14,530 nucleotides of DNA from the NCBI GenBank assembly GCA_021784255.1, contig JAJXSZ010000040.1, positions 1-14,530 on the forward strand, written 5' to 3'. Below, piece after piece: positions 7,761-14,530 of the stretch (positions within the stretch are counted from its first letter, which is position 1; each line of letters begins with the position of its first letter). Below the pieces are notes generated by a model that made no database searches, had not been told where the DNA came from, and saw only the letters and a program-made list of their open reading frames with translations. Origin of the DNA: Pseudomonadota bacterium (GTDB lineage Bacteria > Pseudomonadota > Alphaproteobacteria > Acetobacterales > Acetobacteraceae). The translations under genes were made by a program, and so were the position numbers.

Positions 7761-9178
7761 GCCGCAACAGCGCGCGTCGCCGGCACGAGGGCTGCCGGTT
7801 CGAGTACCGCGACACGGACCGAAGCAGCGATCAGGATCGCCAGCAGCACGTAAAAATCGAGATTGACGATCTCGGGAGCGGAAATCAGCGCACTCAGCAG
7901 CGTTCCGCTGCAGGCGGCGCGGGTGGCCTCGATCGCCCAGATATCGTGCGAGCTGGCCGCGGCGGCCACGCCGGCCCGACGGGCGCGCCGCAGCAGCTTG
8001 ACCACCCGCACAACGAACCACGCCAGTAGCGCCGTCCCCCATACGCCGAGGCCCGCGAGCAGGCCGGGAACCAGACTCGAGGAGCGGAAGCTGCCCCAGC
8101 CGGTTCCGAAGCCGAAGGTGGGGAAGATCGTCGCCAGCGCGTCGAGATCCTTCTGCGTGCGGTCGGAGAAGCTCGCTGATTGCTGCTTCGCCAGCGTGGA
8201 GGAATAGACCACCGACAATGACCGCCCGACACTGGGCTTGAGGGTGACGACGACCCCGGCCGCGACCACAAGGCCAACGAGCAGCGGCACGCCCACGCGC
8301 ACGACGCGGCGCGCGACGACGGTTCGCTGACGCAGCAATGCGATGAGCGCGCTGCCGGCGCCGCCCAGCACCAGCATCACAATGCCGGTGGTCGAGGTCG
8401 AGATCAGCATCGCGAACGCCCCGCCGATCAGCGTCCAGCGCGGCAGGCGCGACGGGAAGCCGCGCAACACCAGCCAGCCGCTCGCAAACACCAGGCCCGA
8501 GAGGTAGTGTGCCAGGTCCGCCGGTTCGACGAACGAGCCGTTGATGCGCGGCACAAATCCGAATGTCTCGGAATTGGTCAGGCGGAATCCCGGGTTGTTC
8601 GAAATGAACCCGTAGGGGAACCACACGCCGGAGAGCTTCTGCCCGAGCTGCCAGTAACTGAAGACGATCGCGAGCACGCCGCACCAGAGATAGACGCGCA
8701 CCAGTCTGATGAGGTCGATCTCGCGCCGCGCCAGGTAGAGCGCGGCGGCCAGCAGCACCGCGCAGGTCATCAGCAGATAAAAGCTCTGCGTCACGTTGCC
8801 TTGCCCCGGCATCAGCGGCACGGTGCCGTAAATCACGGTGTCCTTCTGCGGCCAGACCTGAAGCGCATGGGCAAACACGCGTGGCATCACGAACGCCGAG
8901 ATGAGGCCGTAGGTGATCGCCAGCAGGTAGGGTTCGAGGGTACGCATGACGGTGCGCGCGCCTTCGAACGTCACGCCGAAGCCGATCTGCGAGACGACGT
9001 AAAGAACGAACATCGCCGCCGGCGGCGCCGTCGGCGGCAGACCGAGCGAGCCGACCACCACCGGTGTCGCCGCCCCGAAGACCGCGGTGACAAAGATCAG
9101 GATCAGCAGCCGTTCCGGGCGCGGGAACCACAGCACGCAGAGCGGCAGCAGGATGAAGCCGAACAACGTCACATGCAT
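7757..9178 (-). CDS. Wzy-type polysaccharide polymerase / O-antigen ligase-like membrane protein
   Basis: This 473-residue multi-membrane protein most likely polymerises flipped repeat units in the periplasm. Hydrophobic segments occur near residues 3-19, 22-45, 54-70, 82-100, 133-150, 157-178, 223-240, 247-283, 296-313, 370-395 and 423-458. The long extracytoplasmic stretch contains RINGSFVEPADLAHYLSGL (211-229); Arg and Glu-Pro here are characteristic of EPS polymerases. A second loop holds SFSDRTQKDLDAL and GFGTGWGSFRSSSLVPGLL (356-374), again typical of this family. The ATG at 9178 is preceded by a weak AAGGCGGG; it begins 44 bp after the kinase gene's stop, so the two are probably co-transcribed. 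Polymerase and ligase share the fold; the setting with flippase and tyrosine kinase favours polymerase. Confidence 0.88.
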   Translation of the reverse strand: MHVTLFGFILLPLCVLWFPRPERLLILIFVTAVFGAATPVVVGSLGLPPTAPPAAMFVLYVVSQIGFGVTFEGARTVMRTLEPYLLAITYGLISAFVMPRVFAHALQVWPQKDTVIYGTVPLMPGQGNVTQSFYLLMTCAVLLAAALYLARREIDLIRLVRVYLWCGVLAIVFSYWQLGQKLSGVWFPYGFISNNPGFRLTNSETFGFVPRINGSFVEPADLAHYLSGLVFASGWLVLRGFPSRLPRWTLIGGAFAMLISTSTTGIVMLVLGGAGSALIALLRQRTVVARRVVRVGVPLLVGLVVAAGVVVTLKPSVGRSLSVVYSSTLAKQQSASFSDRTQKDLDALATIFPTFGFGTGWGSFRSSSLVPGLLAGLGVWGTALLAWFVVRVVKLLRRARRAGVAAAASSHDIWAIEATRAACSGTLLSALISAPEIVNLDFYVLLAILIAASVRVAVLEPAALVPATRAVAA

Positions 9179-9222
9179 CGGAGCCCGCCTTCAGCCCCCG
9201 GAACGGACACGGAGGCCGTTGG

Positions 9223-11463
9223 TCACTGATAGTAGTTGCCGTAGTTCCGGTAGAGATAGGCGTGGCTGCCCTCATTGGCAGTCAGGGCGCGCAGATCCGC
9301 CTGCGTCAGCACCGTGCCCGCGACCCTGGTGCCGAAGCCGCGCAGCATCTTGAGCGCGCCGGAGACCATGGTGCGCGGTGTATCGCGCCATTTGACCACC
9401 ATCACCGTCGCGTCCGCCACGGTCGCCAGCACCCGCGCGTCGACGAAGGCGAGCACCGGCGGCGCGTCGATCACCACCAGGTCGTAGCGGGTGCGCGCCG
9501 CGTCCACCAGGCCGCGCAGCGCGTCGGACGTCACCAGGTCCTGGACGTTGTTGCCGTTGCCCTCGGCGGGAATGATGTCGAGTTGGGTCACGTCGTCGCG
9601 CTGGATCAGCCGGTCGAGCATCGCGTCGTGATCGCCGCCGGTGCCGACCAGCGCGTTGAGGCTGGACTGCACGGTGATCCCTGCCGTGCGCGCGACCGAG
9701 GGGCGGCGCAAATCGGCGTCGATCAGCAGGCTGCGCCCACCCGCCAGCGCCACCGAGCGCGCCAGCGAAACGGCGAAGAACGTCTTGCCCTCGCGCGGCA
9801 GGGCGGAGGTGATGAGCACCACCCGCGGATGGCCGGCGGCATCGGACATCAGCAGCGCGCCGCGCACGGCGTTGATCGCCTCGACATAGGGGGAGCGCTG
9901 CTCCTCCATCGCCAGCGCGGCCTCCGGCTTGCGTGCGACCGGCAGGAACCCGATCGTCGGCAGCCCGGTTTCCTCCTCGAGCTGTTCGGCACTGCGGAAG
10001 CCTCGCTCCAGCCGCTCGCGCAGGAACGCCGCGACGACGCCGAGCACGATCGCGGCAAGCAGCGCAATCATGCCGTACTGCGTGCGTGTCGGCGGCGCCG
10101 CCGCCAGCGGCACGGACGCAAGCGAGATCAGTTCGGCGTCCGGTTGCTGAATGTTGCGTTCGTTACTCGTCTGCTCGGCCTTGTTCAGCGTGTCCATGTA
10201 GACGCGCCGCGCCGCGTCGGCCTCGCTCTCGAGCGCGCGCAGCTGGATTTCTGCCCTGTTCTGCTGCGCCACCTGCGCCTCGGCGGCCGCCAGGCGCCGC
10301 TTGAGCGAGGCTTCCCGCGCCGCCGCCGCCTCGGCCTCGGCACGGATCGCGCCGACGACCTTGTTGACCTCGCTCTGGATGCGCGCGCCGATCGCCGCCT
10401 GCTGCGCGCGCAGCGCCACGAGCTGCGGATTGTTCGCGAGTTGCGTGGTGCCGATATCGGCGGCGCGGGCGGCGATCTCCGCCTGCTGCGCCAGGAGGCG
10501 CTGGACCAGCGGCGAGGCGACGACCTCCGGCACGCTGCTGAGATCACCATGCCCCTTTTGCGCAGCCTCGATCTGGGCCAGGCTGGTTTCCTTCTGCACC
10601 CGATCGCTGGTCGCCTGCACCAGCAGCGCGTTGATCTGGGCCAGCTGCTGGCCAGCCACGGTGGCGCGGCGCTGGTTGGTGCCGATGGTGGAGCGATCCT
10701 CGATCAGCCCGTGTGCCTGGCGAAAATTGGCGATCGCCGCCTCGGCCGACTTCAGCTTGTCTTGCAGCGGCGCGACGCGCTCGGCTAGCCAGGCATCGGC
10801 GCGGGTTACGGCACGTTCCTTCAGAGCACGGTTGAAGTCGAGGTAGACGCGCGCATAGGCATTGGCGATCCGTGCGGCGAGGGCAGGGTCCAGGGCGCGA
10901 ACCTGAAGACCGATGACATAGGAGCGGCCGTCGTTGATGACGGAGAGTTTGTCGTTGAGCAGGATGCTGGCCGCCAGCTGGGTACGCTCGGCCGCCGTCA
11001 GCACCGGCCGCGGCCGCGGCGGGAATCCCAGCATGCCGGCCGCGCGTCGCACGAGGCGCTGCAGCAGGCCTGGCGGACCATCGATGGCGTTCCTGAACTC
11101 GGGCGTGGCGGCGAGGTCGAGTTGCGTCGCGACCTGCTCGGCGAGCGCCGGGGAACGGATGATGTCGACCTGCGTCCGGACCTGCACGGCGTCGGATTGC
11201 AACGCGCCGGCCGAGATCGCCTGCAGGTCGGAAAGCGTGTTCTTGCGCGTGTCCACCAGCACCAGCGCGCGCGTCTCGTACTGCGGCACCATGCGCATGA
11301 TGACCACGATGCCCGCCGCCAGCACCAGCGAGGCAACGATGGCAAACGTGATCTTTCGCCGCCGCAAGACGTCGAACACCATCCACGGCGAGACGGAATC
11401 GATCGCGCGCAGCGGCCTGGTGCTTTCAGGAACCGGCAGGTCGCCCAGCTGGGTGACCGACAT
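9223..11463 (-). CDS. Wzc-type polysaccharide chain-length regulator with C-terminal tyrosine autokinase
   Basis: This 746-residue fusion of a Wzz-like co-polymerase and a bacterial tyrosine kinase controls chain length and couples synthesis to export through cycles of autophosphorylation. TM1 is ~37-58 (after VLRRRK), then a large periplasmic domain with coiled coils (~215-435; Gln/Ala-rich), a Pro-containing hinge VPLAAAPP, and TM2 ~462-481. The cytosolic kinase has Walker A SALPREGKT (553-561, Lys560), Walker A' LLIDADLRRP (579-588) and Walker B LVVIDAPPV (662-670). The C-terminus is a tyrosine cluster: Tyr736, 738, 741, 744, 745, the expected autophosphorylation sites. The oligomerisation motif EX2RX2R reads E528-AI-N531-AV-R534, with Asn replacing the first Arg. 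It is the first gene of the minus-strand operon and divergent from the barrel gene. It is slightly longer than E. coli Wzc. The family assignment is secure. Confidence 0.96.
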   Translation of the reverse strand: MSVTQLGDLPVPESTRPLRAIDSVSPWMVFDVLRRRKITFAIVASLVLAAGIVVIMRMVPQYETRALVLVDTRKNTLSDLQAISAGALQSDAVQVRTQVDIIRSPALAEQVATQLDLAATPEFRNAIDGPPGLLQRLVRRAAGMLGFPPRPRPVLTAAERTQLAASILLNDKLSVINDGRSYVIGLQVRALDPALAARIANAYARVYLDFNRALKERAVTRADAWLAERVAPLQDKLKSAEAAIANFRQAHGLIEDRSTIGTNQRRATVAGQQLAQINALLVQATSDRVQKETSLAQIEAAQKGHGDLSSVPEVVASPLVQRLLAQQAEIAARAADIGTTQLANNPQLVALRAQQAAIGARIQSEVNKVVGAIRAEAEAAAAREASLKRRLAAAEAQVAQQNRAEIQLRALESEADAARRVYMDTLNKAEQTSNERNIQQPDAELISLASVPLAAAPPTRTQYGMIALLAAIVLGVVAAFLRERLERGFRSAEQLEEETGLPTIGFLPVARKPEAALAMEEQRSPYVEAINAVRGALLMSDAAGHPRVVLITSALPREGKTFFAVSLARSVALAGGRSLLIDADLRRPSVARTAGITVQSSLNALVGTGGDHDAMLDRLIQRDDVTQLDIIPAEGNGNNVQDLVTSDALRGLVDAARTRYDLVVIDAPPVLAFVDARVLATVADATVMVVKWRDTPRTMVSGALKMLRGFGTRVAGTVLTQADLRALTANEGSHAYLYRNYGNYYQ

Positions 11464-11730
11464 CAGCTCGATTGCCCAGACGAAGTCGCAGCCGGGCGGC
11501 CGCGCAAGGGGCAGGACGGCGTATGCAACGCTGGCAACTCCTTCACCCCCTCGTTACCGTCGGCCATTGCGCGCCTCCGACGAGCAGCGCCCGGAAACAG
11601 GCCCTATCGTTCTCCTCGGCGCGCGGCCATCCTCGGCGTCCAGCAACCAATATTCCACTAAGCAGAGATTCGCCGAGTCGGGGAATCATCGCATTTTTCG
11701 GCGGATTCGCGCGCGGCTCCGGGGGGCGAT
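11464..11730. promoter_or_regulatory. Divergent regulatory region between kinase operon and barrel gene
   Basis: This 267-bp gap must carry the promoter of the four-gene minus-strand operon and probably that of the barrel gene. Its part at ~11641-11700 is clearly richer in A and T than the surroundings (AACCAATATTCCACTAAG; CATTTTTCGG). It includes an inverted repeat CGCCGA (11671-11676) and TCGGCG (11698-11703), spaced 21 bp, with partly matching GATT/AATC flanks, and a repeated GATTCGC (11668 and 11705). I could not assign a convincing sigma-70 or sigma-54 promoter, so the elements are candidates only. Confidence 0.4.
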
Positions 11731-13047
11731 GTGAGGCGGCGGCGGATCTTTAGGGTTTCTCGTCGCAATTCTCGACGCAAAGTGCGATGGGCGTTGCTCG
11801 GAAGCGCCGGCGTCGCCGCGCTCGGTATCGTCCTCAGCGGTGCTCGCGCGCAGTACATCACCCAGTTTTTCCCCGAGGGGTTGTTCGGCCCGGGCGATAA
11901 TCTCGGCGTCACCGTGCGTTCCCGGGCCCGGCCGGAAACCGACTTCCAGGGCATCCACGCCGGTGGCTTCCTGATCCAGCCACGCCTCGGCGAGGCCATG
12001 GGCTACGACAACAACACCAACGGCGCGGCGCGCGGCAAAGGCTCAGCGCTGTTCGACACCACCGCCTCCGTCGCCCTGAACTCGCTCTGGTCGCGCAACG
12101 CATTCGGCGCCTACGTCTCGGTGGACGACCAGCGCTATCCTGCCCAGTCCCGGCAGAACCAGACGGACTGGACGATGGCCATCGGCGGCGCCGTCGATAT
12201 CGGGCGCGACCGCCTGACGGCCGGGTACTCGCACCTCGCCCTGCACCAGACCGCCCGCACCCTCGACTCGCCCCAGCTGGATGCGCCCGGCGCCTTCTCG
12301 GTCGACACGCTGCGCACCGACGCGACGCTCCGCTCCGGCCGCTTCACCATCATTCCCGCCTTCACCGTCACCGACTACCGCTTCGCGGGCGTCAGCATCG
12401 CCGGCGTGCCCGCCACCCAGGCGCCGCGCGATCGGGTCGAATTCGAATCGTCCCTCACCCTGCGCTACGAGGTTGCCCCGCTGCGCAGCCTGGTCCTGGC
12501 GCTGCGCGAGACGGAGATCCACCATACCGAGGCGCCATCCGGCATCCCGAGCACCGACAGCCACGGCATGACATTGCTGGCCGGCATCGACTTTGCGCCC
12601 TCCGCGGTGTGGCGTGTCAGCGCGCTCGCCGGCGTGCAGGCCCGCACCTACGCGAGCTCCGCCTACAGCAACGACGTGGCCCCCGTCGCCGAGTTCAAAC
12701 TCGTCTGGCAGCCGACCGGGCTGACCACCGTGACCGGCACGCTGGACCGGCGCATCGAGGATGCCGCCGAGGAAGGCTTCATCAGCTACACGCTGACCAG
12801 CGTCCGGCTGTCGGTGGACCACGAGTTGCGGCGCGACATCCTGCTCGGGGCGCACGCGGATTACGACAATCTCGCCTACAACCACGGCGGCGGCACCAGC
12901 GTCTTTGCCGGCGGCGGTGCCTCGGTGACCTGGCTGACCAACCGCAATCTGCACGTCACCGGTAGTTTCGAACACATGACGAAAACCGCCCGTGGCGGCA
13001 ATTACGGCGACGACACCCTGATGCTGAAGCTGAATCTGGGACTTTAG
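11731..13047 (+). CDS. Outer-membrane beta-barrel protein (BBP2 family), candidate polysaccharide exit porin
   Basis: This 438-residue protein is predicted to be exported and folded as a beta-barrel. An Arg-rich head (RRRRIFRVSRRNSRRK) precedes a hydrophobic core (~20-37) and a signal-peptidase site ARA|QY after residue 40. The mature N-terminus, GVTVRSRARPETDFQGIHAG then FLIQPRLGEAMGYDNNTNG, matches the opening of the BBP2 type putative porin family often found in alphaproteobacterial EPS loci. The remainder alternates polar and hydrophobic residues in strand-length pieces separated by charged or Gly/Asn turns, and ends in MLKLNLGL. The start is GTG at 11731 after a G-rich run; a GTG at 11782 would give a shorter, more usual signal peptide. 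It is divergent from the kinase gene and convergent with the dehydrogenase (48 bp). A role in polymer export is inferred from context; the alternative is a porin of unknown cargo. Confidence 0.85.
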   Translation: MRRRRIFRVSRRNSRRKVRWALLGSAGVAALGIVLSGARAQYITQFFPEGLFGPGDNLGVTVRSRARPETDFQGIHAGGFLIQPRLGEAMGYDNNTNGAARGKGSALFDTTASVALNSLWSRNAFGAYVSVDDQRYPAQSRQNQTDWTMAIGGAVDIGRDRLTAGYSHLALHQTARTLDSPQLDAPGAFSVDTLRTDATLRSGRFTIIPAFTVTDYRFAGVSIAGVPATQAPRDRVEFESSLTLRYEVAPLRSLVLALRETEIHHTEAPSGIPSTDSHGMTLLAGIDFAPSAVWRVSALAGVQARTYASSAYSNDVAPVAEFKLVWQPTGLTTVTGTLDRRIEDAAEEGFISYTLTSVRLSVDHELRRDILLGAHADYDNLAYNHGGGTSVFAGGGASVTWLTNRNLHVTGSFEHMTKTARGGNYGDDTLMLKLNLGL

Positions 13048-13095
13048 CCGGACTCCGCGCTCGCTGCCCCCATCAGGGCCGGATCGTCACTCGTC

Positions 13096-14472
13096 TCAGA
13101 TGACTTTGCCGGGATTGAGGATACCCCTGGGATCGAACGCCGCCTTCAGCCGCCGCATCGCCGCCATTTCGGCAGGCGAGCGCGTATAGCCGAGATAGGG
13201 CTTCTTCAGGATCCCGATGCCGTGCTCGGCCGAAACCGAGCCGCCCACCGCCTTCACGCAGCCATAGACCGCAGCATCGATGGCCTTCTTGCCCGGCCCG
13301 TCCTCCTGCAGCCGCACGCAGATATGCAGGTTGCTGTCGGCAAGGTGCCCGAACCACAGGACCGGCAGTCCGGGATGCAGCGCCTCGATCGCGAGGCGCG
13401 TGTCGGCCATGAAGCGCTCGACGGTCGCGATCGGCACCGAGACGTCGAAACCGGCATGCGGAAACGTCCGCGGAAACTCGGCCACGGAATCGCGCAGGCT
13501 CCACATCTCCCGCCCTTCGCGCAGGTTCTGCGCGATCACCGCGTCGCTCGCCGTGCCGTCCTCGAGCGCCCGTTCGATCAACCCCGCGAAGGCCGCTTCG
13601 TCGCGCGCCTGGTCGGTGCCCATCGCCTCCATCAGCACATAGCACGCCGCGCCCTCCGGCAGCGGCGCGCGGCAGCCGTGCGCATGCGTCGCGAGATGAT
13701 AGAAATCCGGCCACAGCGCTTCGAAGGCCGCGAGCGTGGAGGCAAGCTCGGCTCGCGCCCGGCCGAGAAAGGTCAACAACGCCGCGTGCGAGCCCAGCGC
13801 CACGAAGGCGGTGGCCAGGCTCGACGGCTTCGGGTGCAGCCGCACCACGACGCGGGTGACGACACCGAGCGTGCCCTCGGAACCGATGAACAGCTGCTTG
13901 AGGTCGTAGCCGGCATTGTTCTTCAGCATCGTGTTAAGACCGGAAAGAACCGTACCGTCCGCCAGCACGGCTTCGAGTCCCAGGATCAGCTCTCGCGCCA
14001 TGCCGTAGCGCAGCACACGATTGCCCCCGGCATTGGTCGAAGCGTTGCCGCCGATCGTGCACGTGCCGCGCGAGCCGATGTCGAGGCCGAACAGCATCCC
14101 CGCCGCGTCGGCTGCCTCCTGGATCACTTGCAGCGGTGTCCCGGCCTCGGCGGTCAGCGTCGCCCCGGCCACGTCCACCGCCTCGACCCGGCGCATCCGC
14201 GAGAGCGACAGCACCACCGAACCATCCGCCGGCGTGGCCCCGCCGAGCAGCCCGGTAAGTCCGCCCTGCGGCACCACCGGGACACCATGCTCGTTGCAAT
14301 ATCGCAACACCGCGGCCACCCCCGCGGTGTCGCTGGGATAGACGACGGCCGCTGGCACCTCACCCTGGCGCATCGGCACGTGCCAGTCGCGGAAGTGGCG
14401 CGGCTCGGCCTCGGTACCGGCCACGACGGCGCTCGCGCCGATAGCGCAACGCAGATCCTCGATCAGGGACAT
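13096..14472 (-). CDS. FAD-binding D-2-hydroxyacid dehydrogenase/oxidase (GlcD/LdhD/D2HGDH family)
   Basis: This 458-residue flavoenzyme should oxidise a D-2-hydroxyacid such as D-lactate, glycolate or D-2-hydroxyglutarate to the 2-oxoacid. The N-terminal FAD domain (PCMH type) has VVPQGGLTGLLGGA (66-79), GTCTIGGNASTNAGGNRVL (136-154) and KNNAGYDLKQLFIGSEGTLG (184-203). The C-terminal FAD-oxidase domain carries MWSLRDSV (323-330), the metal-site segment GHLADSNLH (375-383; His376, His383) and SAEHGIG (414-420; Glu416), ending FDPRGILNPGKV. Metal ligands are kept, although the usual GDG between them is ADS. I prefer ATG 14472; GTG 14505 would add 11 residues not typical of the family and lacks a Shine-Dalgarno. 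There is no obvious link to polysaccharide synthesis. The exact substrate cannot be assigned. Confidence 0.92.
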   Translation of the reverse strand: MSLIEDLRCAIGASAVVAGTEAEPRHFRDWHVPMRQGEVPAAVVYPSDTAGVAAVLRYCNEHGVPVVPQGGLTGLLGGATPADGSVVLSLSRMRRVEAVDVAGATLTAEAGTPLQVIQEAADAAGMLFGLDIGSRGTCTIGGNASTNAGGNRVLRYGMARELILGLEAVLADGTVLSGLNTMLKNNAGYDLKQLFIGSEGTLGVVTRVVVRLHPKPSSLATAFVALGSHAALLTFLGRARAELASTLAAFEALWPDFYHLATHAHGCRAPLPEGAACYVLMEAMGTDQARDEAAFAGLIERALEDGTASDAVIAQNLREGREMWSLRDSVAEFPRTFPHAGFDVSVPIATVERFMADTRLAIEALHPGLPVLWFGHLADSNLHICVRLQEDGPGKKAIDAAVYGCVKAVGGSVSAEHGIGILKKPYLGYTRSPAEMAAMRRLKAAFDPRGILNPGKVI

Positions 14473-14530
14473 CACGTTCTCGCAGTTGCGCCCGCCCGGG
14501 CTCACAGGCAGAGGAAAGCAAGGCTGTCCG

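Noticed and set aside
7761..9275. Long frame joining the second GT4 to an N-terminal extension of about 505 residues (853 codons in total)
   Set aside because: The extension is Arg/Ala/Gly-rich with no domain features and is the polymerase gene read in another frame; the polymerase frame gives a clean membrane protein with family motifs.
9262..10788. 508-codon + strand frame
   Set aside because: Antisense to the well-supported tyrosine kinase gene; composition is His/Arg/Gln-rich and arises from GC-rich third codon positions.
11525..11545. Possible sigma-54 promoter (TTGCCAGCGTTGCAT on the minus strand)
   Set aside because: The GG of the -24 element is missing at the required ten-base spacing from the -12 GC.
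12043..12975. 310-codon - strand frame
   Set aside because: Antisense to the beta-barrel gene, which has a signal peptide and family-type N-terminus on the + strand; the antisense product has no recognisable feature.

Overview
This window reads as chromosomal DNA of a very GC-rich alphaproteobacterium. The C-terminal SMC tail and the style of the polysaccharide genes suggest an Acetobacteraceae or Rhodospirillales member, but this is inferred from protein style and base composition, with no database search. Almost all codons in the real genes end in G or C, which also produces many long spurious antisense frames.

Layout: the window opens inside smc (chromosome condensation ATPase, + strand, C-terminal ~488 residues, ending at 1469). 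A gene-poor stretch follows (1470-1991) with nested inverted repeats. From 1992 to 13047 lies an exopolysaccharide or capsule locus: a Wzx-type flippase (+), a GT2 glycosyltransferase (-), a second GT2 (+), then a four-gene minus-strand block read from 11463 down to 5556: Wzc-type tyrosine autokinase/chain-length regulator, Wzy-type polymerase, GT4, GT4. Divergent from that block is an outer-membrane beta-barrel protein of the BBP2 type (+). The window closes with an FAD-linked D-2-hydroxyacid dehydrogenase/oxidase (-), probably unrelated metabolism.

How it fits together: the GT2 and GT4 enzymes would extend a lipid-linked repeat unit at the cytoplasmic face, the flippase would turn it over, the polymerase would join the units in the periplasm, and the tyrosine kinase would control chain length and couple synthesis to export. 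The beta-barrel is a candidate for the outer-membrane exit. No priming sugar-phosphate transferase, OPX/Wza-type export lipoprotein, tyrosine phosphatase or sugar-nucleotide synthesis gene lies in the window, so the pathway must be completed elsewhere. The locus is also unusual in changing strand repeatedly (three convergent and two divergent junctions). I did not find a wholly new system. The strongest leads are the barrel without an OPX partner, a degenerate oligomerisation motif in the kinase, and the structured gene-free stretch next to smc.
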